Origin: Comamonadaceae bacterium
GTDB taxonomy: Bacteria > Pseudomonadota > Gammaproteobacteria > Burkholderiales > Burkholderiaceae_C
DNA length: 9,205 nt
Assembly: GCA_947458345.1 (NCBI GenBank)
Contig: CANHBU010000049.1
Location: forward strand, 1-9,205
Reading direction: 5' to 3'
Below are positions 5,496 to 9,205 of this stretch, one piece after another. The notes under the pieces were generated by a model that saw only the letters and a program-made list of their open reading frames with translations, was not told the origin of the DNA and ran no database searches. How positions within the stretch are numbered: position 1 is the first letter of the stretch; each line of letters starts with the position of its first letter. The translations under genes and the position numbers were made by a program.

Positions 5496-7064
5496 TCACG
5501 CCGACGCGCTGGGGTAGGGGCTGTTGTCTGTGGCGGCGAGCATGGCGCGCAGCAGTTGCTCGGTCAGGTCGGCGCGCACAGACTGCCAAGCCGGGTCCGA
5601 CCAGCGGTTGTGCAACTCGTGCGGATCGGCCTTCAGGTCGTAAAGTTCGCCCCAACTCTGACCGTCGTAGACCGTCAGGCGGTGGCTATGGGTGCGCCAG
5701 GTGCGCATGCGCAGACGCCGGTCGAGCCCGAAATCGGCGCGCTGGCTTTCTTCTTCAATCAGCAGGCCGCTGCGACCGCTGTCGCCCTCAAGCAGGTTGC
5801 GCCCGTGCATGCCATTGACCGGCGGCAAGCCGGCGCGTGCCAGCAGGGTCGGGGCGATATCGATGGTCTGGACCAAATCCTGCCGCAGGCCCAACTGCCT
5901 GCGCTCGGCGGTATCGCGCCAAATCAGCGGCACGCGGGTCACCGAGGGGTAGTGCAAGCCGCCCTTGAACATCAAACCGCGATCGCCCAGCAAGTCGCCG
6001 TGATCGCTGGTCATCAGCACCACGGTGTCGTCGGCCAGGCCCAGTCGCTCCAGTTCTGCCATCACCCGGCCGATGGCCGCATCAATGAAGGCGATGCTGC
6101 CATGGTTGAGCGCCAGCGCCTCGCGCACCTCCTGCTCGGTGGCCGAAAACGCGGCGTAGCCAGGACGCAGGGCCGGGTTCTCGCGCCGCTGCCGGCGCAA
6201 GGCTTCGATGGCCGGCGGCGCCTCATGCAGCGTGGCGCCAAAGCTCGCCGGCAGGCGCATGTCGGCCGGCCGATACAGGTCCCAGTAAGCGCCGGGCGGG
6301 GTGAAAGGATGGTGCGGATCCGGAAAAGAGCACTGCAGAAAAAAACGCTCGCCCGAGCGCGCGTACTGCTGCAGCAAGGCGCCACTCTCCTGGGCGATCC
6401 AATGCGTCGGGTGCAGCTCAGGTGGCAGGCGCGTGCGCCAGGCCTGCCCGAGCCGGCCCAGGGCCAATTCGGGCGTGAGGATAGCCTGAGCCGGCCCAAT
6501 GAGACGCTCGGCATCGGCGCCTTGGCCACGCAACCAGCGCCGCCAATGACCCTGCTGGTCGTCGCCATGACCAATGCTCAGGCGAACCTGCTCAAAGCCG
6601 TAGTAGGGCAGGTCCAGATCGAAGTGCTCGTCTTCGGCCCAGGCGCGGGCCACTTCCTGGCCGTAACGCCCCGGGTACGGTCGCACAGCGTCCTGGGGCC
6701 GCCTTTGGTCCGCAGTCGGCCAAGGTGGCGGCACCGCGGTGATGTTTTGCAGGTGCGCCTTGCCCACCAAGGCCGTCCGCCACCCCGCTTGCGCCAGCAC
6801 CTGCACAAAGGTGGTCTCGCTGTGCGACAACTCGCGGCCATTCATCTGCACCCCGTGGGCGCTGGGCAGACGCCCGGTCATCAGGCTGGCCCGATTGGGC
6901 TGGCAGATCGGCGTGGCAGTGTGGCATTGCTCGAAGCGCAAGCCCTGCCGAGCCAGCGCGTCGATGTGCGGCGTGCGCAATACGGGCTCGCCCGCGCAGC
7001 CCAGGTGATCAGCGCGCTGCTGGTCGGTGACGAACAGCAGGAAGTTCGGGCCCGACCGACTCAT
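5496..7064 (-). CDS. Cys-type sulfatase / arylsulfatase A-superfamily hydrolase
   Basis: A 522-residue member of the sulfatase family (alkaline phosphatase superfamily; includes arylsulfatase, choline sulfatase and phosphonate monoester hydrolase). The nucleophile motif is C54-Q-P-N-R58 followed by ASLMTG (59-64). It matches the C-x-P-x-R-x4-T-G signature whose cysteine is oxidised to formylglycine. Likely metal ligands are D14 (VTDQQ), and D354 and H355 (TSDHGDLLGDRG). Likely sulfate-contact residues are K102 and H104 (VGKAHL), H251/H252 (DPHHPF) and K367. The C-terminal subdomain ELYDLKADPHELHN (473-486) is typical. No signal peptide is present, so the enzyme should be cytoplasmic and act on imported substrate. 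No formylglycine-generating enzyme is in the window. It follows the Bug gene by 61 bases on the same strand and is probably co-transcribed. Sulfatase versus phosphonate/phosphate ester hydrolase cannot be settled from sequence; nor can the substrate. Confidence 0.92.
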   Translation of the reverse strand: MSRSGPNFLLFVTDQQRADHLGCAGEPVLRTPHIDALARQGLRFEQCHTATPICQPNRASLMTGRLPSAHGVQMNGRELSHSETTFVQVLAQAGWRTALVGKAHLQNITAVPPPWPTADQRRPQDAVRPYPGRYGQEVARAWAEDEHFDLDLPYYGFEQVRLSIGHGDDQQGHWRRWLRGQGADAERLIGPAQAILTPELALGRLGQAWRTRLPPELHPTHWIAQESGALLQQYARSGERFFLQCSFPDPHHPFTPPGAYWDLYRPADMRLPASFGATLHEAPPAIEALRRQRRENPALRPGYAAFSATEQEVREALALNHGSIAFIDAAIGRVMAELERLGLADDTVVLMTSDHGDLLGDRGLMFKGGLHYPSVTRVPLIWRDTAERRQLGLRQDLVQTIDIAPTLLARAGLPPVNGMHGRNLLEGDSGRSGLLIEEESQRADFGLDRRLRMRTWRTHSHRLTVYDGQSWGELYDLKADPHELHNRWSDPAWQSVRADLTEQLLRAMLAATDNSPYPSASA

Positions 7065-7070
7065 GGCTGG

Positions 7071-7094
7071 CGGTCAGACCGAATCGATACGGTC
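7071..7094. repeat. CGGTC / GACCG / CGGTC alternating repeat in the sulfatase-Bug gap
   Basis: CGGTC (7071-7075), GACCG (7077-7081) and CGGTC (7090-7094) follow one another. The middle element forms an 11-base palindrome with the first. With the last it forms an 18-base interrupted palindrome centred on ATCGAT. In RNA, two mutually exclusive pairings are possible. It lies just upstream of the sulfatase start (7064). It may be a small regulator site or an mRNA structure that affects sulfatase translation; the function is unknown. Confidence 0.35.
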
Positions 7095-7125
7095 ATGGCC
7101 CGAGGGTCCTTGAAGCGGCTTGGGC

Positions 7126-8118
7126 TCAATCGGCCTTGATGTTGAGCTCGCGGGCCAGTTGTCCGTAGCGCTGGGTGTCGGCCTTCATGAAGTCGGCCAG
7201 CACCTGCGGCGTACCGCCCAAGGGCTCAACGCCCGCACCAATCAGGCGCTCGCGCACATCGGGCAACTTGATCACCGCATTGATCTCCTGATTGATGCGC
7301 TGTATGGCTGCGGCTGGCGTGCCCGCGGGGGCGAATACGCCGTACCAGGCGTTGACCTCGACATTGGCCACACCTTGCTCAGTGGCGGTGGGCACATCGG
7401 GCAAAAGGCTCGAGCGGCTTTTTTCGGTCAGGGCCAGCGGCACCAGCTTGCCCGACTTGATGTGCTGCAGCGCCCCACCGACCCCGGTATAGAGCAACTT
7501 GACCTCGCCCGACAGCGCTGCCGTCAGCGAGGGCGCCACGCCTCGATAAGGCACGTGCATGAAATCAAGACCCGACGAGCGCTTGAACATTTCACCGGCA
7601 AAGTGCATGGGCGATCCGTTGCCGGGGCTGCCGTAGGCCAGCCCAGGTTGCTTGCGCGCCTGCTCCAGCAGGGCCTTGAGATTGTTCACGCCCAGCTGAG
7701 GGCTGGCCACCAGCACCAGGGGCGTGGTGGCCGGGGCAATTACCGGCACCAGATCGCGATTGACATCAATGCCGCCGCCAGCACCCGGAGGCAGCACATG
7801 CGGGGAAATCGCCATGGTGTTGGGGGTGAGCAGCAGGGTATGACCGTCGGCGGCGGCCTTGGCCACAAAACTCGCGCCCAACAGTGCGCCAGCGCCCGGC
7901 CGGTTCTCCACCACCACCGCCTGCCCCAGGCGCGGCGCGAGCTTTTCAGCGATCACCCGCGCGGCCACATCGGGGCCGCCGCCAGGCGGAAACGGCACGA
8001 CCAGCGTGACTTGCTTGCTGGGAAAAGCCTGGGCCCAGGCCCCGCCCGCAAGCACACTCACACAAGCGAGCCCACCAGCTGCCAAAGCCAGTCGGCGAGT
8101 ACCCATAGCCAAATTCAT
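7126..8118 (-). CDS. Bug/TctC-family tripartite tricarboxylate transporter substrate-binding protein
   Basis: A 330-residue periplasmic binding protein of the Bug family, the soluble receptor of TTT transporters, which usually capture carboxylates or other small organic anions. The Sec signal peptide has R8-R9, a hydrophobic core (10-24) and an AWA-Q cleavage site after about residue 29. The mature protein shows the family blocks: VTLVVPFPPGGGPDVAAR (37-54), VVENRPGAG (69-77), YGSPGNGSPMHFAGE (162-176) and MHVPYRG (187-193). Its length is normal. ATG 8118 is preferred over the internal Met5 because GGAGG (complement of 8124-8128) sits 5 bases upstream. It is the middle gene of the minus-strand IclR-Bug-sulfatase group, 91 bases after the IclR gene. 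No TctA/TctB membrane genes are nearby, which is common for orphan Bug proteins in Burkholderiales. The ligand is unknown, but a substrate or product of the sulfatase is a reasonable guess. Confidence 0.96.
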   Translation of the reverse strand: MNLAMGTRRLALAAGGLACVSVLAGGAWAQAFPSKQVTLVVPFPPGGGPDVAARVIAEKLAPRLGQAVVVENRPGAGALLGASFVAKAAADGHTLLLTPNTMAISPHVLPPGAGGGIDVNRDLVPVIAPATTPLVLVASPQLGVNNLKALLEQARKQPGLAYGSPGNGSPMHFAGEMFKRSSGLDFMHVPYRGVAPSLTAALSGEVKLLYTGVGGALQHIKSGKLVPLALTEKSRSSLLPDVPTATEQGVANVEVNAWYGVFAPAGTPAAAIQRINQEINAVIKLPDVRERLIGAGVEPLGGTPQVLADFMKADTQRYGQLARELNIKAD

Positions 8119-8209
8119 GTGGACCTCCAGCTCGCAAGTAGATTTTTCAAGATACGAGACTCAAACCAAATCATCATAGCCTTCGAGCGACGCCGAGCCA
8201 GCGGGGTTT

Positions 8210-9028
8210 TCATGCATACCGCGCCGATGGCACCAGCCCGGCACTCAAGGCGCGCTCGCCAATCAGGTTGGCGGCATCGCGCAGCGCTGTCAGGTGGTGG
8301 GCCACGATGTGGGCCTCATCGGTCACCCTGGGCAACCAGGAGCAACTGAGCGAGGCCATCAGCGCCTGGCCAGCAAAGACCGGCACCGAGATGGCGCCAA
8401 AACGCTCGGGCGAATCAAAACCAAGTTCCGAGGGATCGCGGGTGCAGTAACCCCGCGATCGCCCTGCCGCCACCAAGCGCTGCAAGGCCTCCTTGCGCAG
8501 GGCCGATCGGTCCTGCTCATTGGGTTTGCGCGAGAGCGCGGCCACGATCGCGCGCCGCTCTTCCTCCGGGCAAAAAGCCAGGTAGCAGCGCCCCAGAGAA
8601 GACACCAGCATGGCCGGCCGAAAACCCAGCACCCGGTAATTGACCGCCAAACTGTTGATCGGCCGATGGGCATCGAGGATGAGCATGGCCGCGCCATCCC
8701 TGACGGCCAGATCCGTTGGCCAGGGCACCCGCTTTTCCAGAGTGACGCGAATCGGCGCAGCCAGCGCCGACAAGCGCGCACGCCACTGCGCTGCCGCCCC
8801 TGAGTTGCCAGGCGCTGCCGCCGGTGCGTAGCGACGCTCGAGTTCATGGCGAACCACCCAGCCCGATTCGATCAGGGTCTTGAGAATGCGCAAGAGCGAA
8901 GCCTTGGGGATGCCGGTTTGCACATGCAACTCGGCCAGGGTCAGCGCGGAGGACTCCTCAACCGCGTGCATCACCGCCAGGCCACGACTGAGCGCACCGA
9001 TGGACTTAACCCCGACTGGCTCACTCAT
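8210..9028 (-). CDS. IclR-family transcriptional regulator
   Basis: A 272-residue IclR regulator with an N-terminal winged HTH and a C-terminal effector domain. The sequence begins MSEPVGVKSIGALSRGLAVM, the standard IclR opening. The HTH lies at about 28-58 (LTLAELHVQTGIPKASLLRI, then LKTLIESGWVV). The effector domain follows, with SLGRCYLAFCPEEER (144-158), SRGYCTRDPSELGFDS and the FGAISVPVFAGQ core strand. The ATG at 9028 is chosen over an in-frame GTG at 9109. The extra 27 residues from that GTG have no family counterpart and would place the palindrome and -10-like sequence inside the coding region. The ribosome site is weak (AGGG about 10 bases upstream). The gene is divergent from the exported-protein gene at 9145 and heads the minus-strand group ending in the sulfatase. 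It likely controls one or both, and perhaps itself. The effector is unknown. Confidence 0.93.
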   Translation of the reverse strand: MSEPVGVKSIGALSRGLAVMHAVEESSALTLAELHVQTGIPKASLLRILKTLIESGWVVRHELERRYAPAAAPGNSGAAAQWRARLSALAAPIRVTLEKRVPWPTDLAVRDGAAMLILDAHRPINSLAVNYRVLGFRPAMLVSSLGRCYLAFCPEEERRAIVAALSRKPNEQDRSALRKEALQRLVAAGRSRGYCTRDPSELGFDSPERFGAISVPVFAGQALMASLSCSWLPRVTDEAHIVAHHLTALRDAANLIGERALSAGLVPSARYA

Positions 9029-9048
9029 TAGGACTAACCCTAGGAAAG

Positions 9049-9063
9049 TTTCACTCGGTGAAA
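9049..9063. promoter_or_regulatory. Perfect palindrome TTTCAC-TCG-GTGAAA, candidate IclR operator
   Basis: Two perfect 6-base arms are separated by three bases. It lies 21 bases upstream of the IclR ATG, right next to a minus-strand -10-like GATAAT (complement of 9063-9068), so a bound dimer would cover the IclR transcription start. The half AGTTTCAC (9047-9054) recurs at 9118-9125, directly after a forward -10-like TATAAC (9111-9116). This geometry fits a regulator that binds both divergent promoters. Binding is inferred. Confidence 0.5.
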
Positions 9064-9125
9064 TTATCCCTTTTTCCGCGGCAAGTGGCTCCAGTAGATT
9101 GCGATCCACCTATAACCAGTTCACC
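9063..9125. promoter_or_regulatory. Divergent promoter region, IclR gene versus exported-protein gene
   Basis: This core of the 116-base intergenic region carries GATAAT (5 of 6 to the -10 consensus) on the minus strand at 9063-9068 and TATAAC (5 of 6) on the plus strand at 9111-9116. No convincing -35 box was found for either at 16-18 bases, which would fit activator-dependent promoters. An AGTTTCAC half-site follows the forward -10 at 9118-9125. Confidence 0.35.
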
Positions 9126-9144
9126 ACCCACGGGGAGATCGCCA

Positions 9145-9205
9145 TGAACCAAAACCGCCGCAAGTTGATTCTTGCATCCTTGGGCGCCGCAGCCACCGCT
9201 GCCGC
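9145..9205 (+). CDS. Exported protein, N-terminus only, possibly another Bug-family binding protein
   Basis: Only the first 20 codons are present and the gene runs off the right edge. ATG 9145 has a strong GGGGAG ribosome site at 9133-9138, 6 bases upstream. The residues MNQNRRKLILASLGAAATAA form a typical signal-peptide start: a basic n-region, then a hydrophobic alanine-rich core. The N-R-R-K-L-I stretch resembles a twin-arginine motif, so Tat export is possible, but Bug proteins with Sec signals often start similarly. The gene is divergent from the IclR gene. In Burkholderiales this position is very often occupied by a Bug/TctC binding protein or a catabolic gene regulated by the IclR protein. 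The product family cannot be established from 20 residues. Confidence 0.6.

Noticed and set aside
5556..7139. A 527-codon open frame on the plus strand opposite the sulfatase gene
   Set aside because: It mirrors the codons of a clear sulfatase with all catalytic motifs. The predicted product is low-complexity, rich in Q, R, A and H, and matches no family I know. Long antisense frames are expected in GC-rich DNA.
8173..8178. TATGAT on the minus strand upstream of the Bug gene as a separate promoter
   Set aside because: It is a good -10 match, but the best -35 candidates at 17-18 bases match only about 3 of 6 positions. It cannot be supported without start-site data.
7120..8349. A 409-codon plus-strand frame opposite the Bug gene and the end of the IclR gene
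   Set aside because: Both genes beneath it are unambiguous. The mirror product has no recognisable domain and a biased composition.

Overview
The window looks like chromosomal DNA of a GC-rich betaproteobacterium of the order Burkholderiales (Comamonadaceae- or Alcaligenaceae-like). This is an inference from the base composition and from the Bug-type tricarboxylate-transporter binding proteins next to IclR regulators, Rieske oxygenases and a PDR/VanB-type reductase, a gene mixture typical of that group. I see no rRNA, tRNA, CRISPR array, insertion sequence or phage gene. Coding density is high and the longest gene-free stretch is about 258 bases.

Left edge (1-1773): the 3' part of a PIN-PhoH ATPase gene (its start lies outside the window) converges, with only 4 bases between stop codons, on a minus-strand MarR-family regulator. 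The MarR gene is divergent from the next block, and a perfect AT-rich palindrome sits just upstream of it.

Centre left (1774-5379, plus strand): a control region with a candidate promoter and several palindromes, then four genes in one direction: a two-domain VOC protein with the full active-site pattern of a type I extradiol dioxygenase, a 74-residue helical protein, a Rieske non-haem iron oxygenase alpha subunit, and its FMN/[2Fe-2S] reductase. Together these can hydroxylate or O-dealkylate an aromatic compound and cleave the resulting catechol. The substrate cannot be told from sequence. A strong intrinsic terminator-like hairpin sits between the oxygenase and the reductase.

Centre right to right edge (5496-9205): a minus-strand group reading IclR regulator, Bug-type periplasmic binding protein, cytoplasmic Cys-type sulfatase. 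It converges on the reductase. A second exported protein gene starts divergently from the IclR gene and runs off the right edge. The IclR/exported-protein intergenic region holds a perfect TTTCAC-N3-GTGAAA palindrome and a second copy of its AGTTTCAC half. A related AGTTTCA half lies in the leader of the extradiol dioxygenase gene, hinting that one regulator may cover both blocks.

Working model (inference): an organic anion, possibly a sulfate ester, is captured by the Bug protein, desulfated in the cytoplasm, and its aromatic part is attacked by the Rieske system and the extradiol dioxygenase. Every family is known. What may be undescribed is the combination, the substrate, the role of the small operon protein, and the regulatory wiring.
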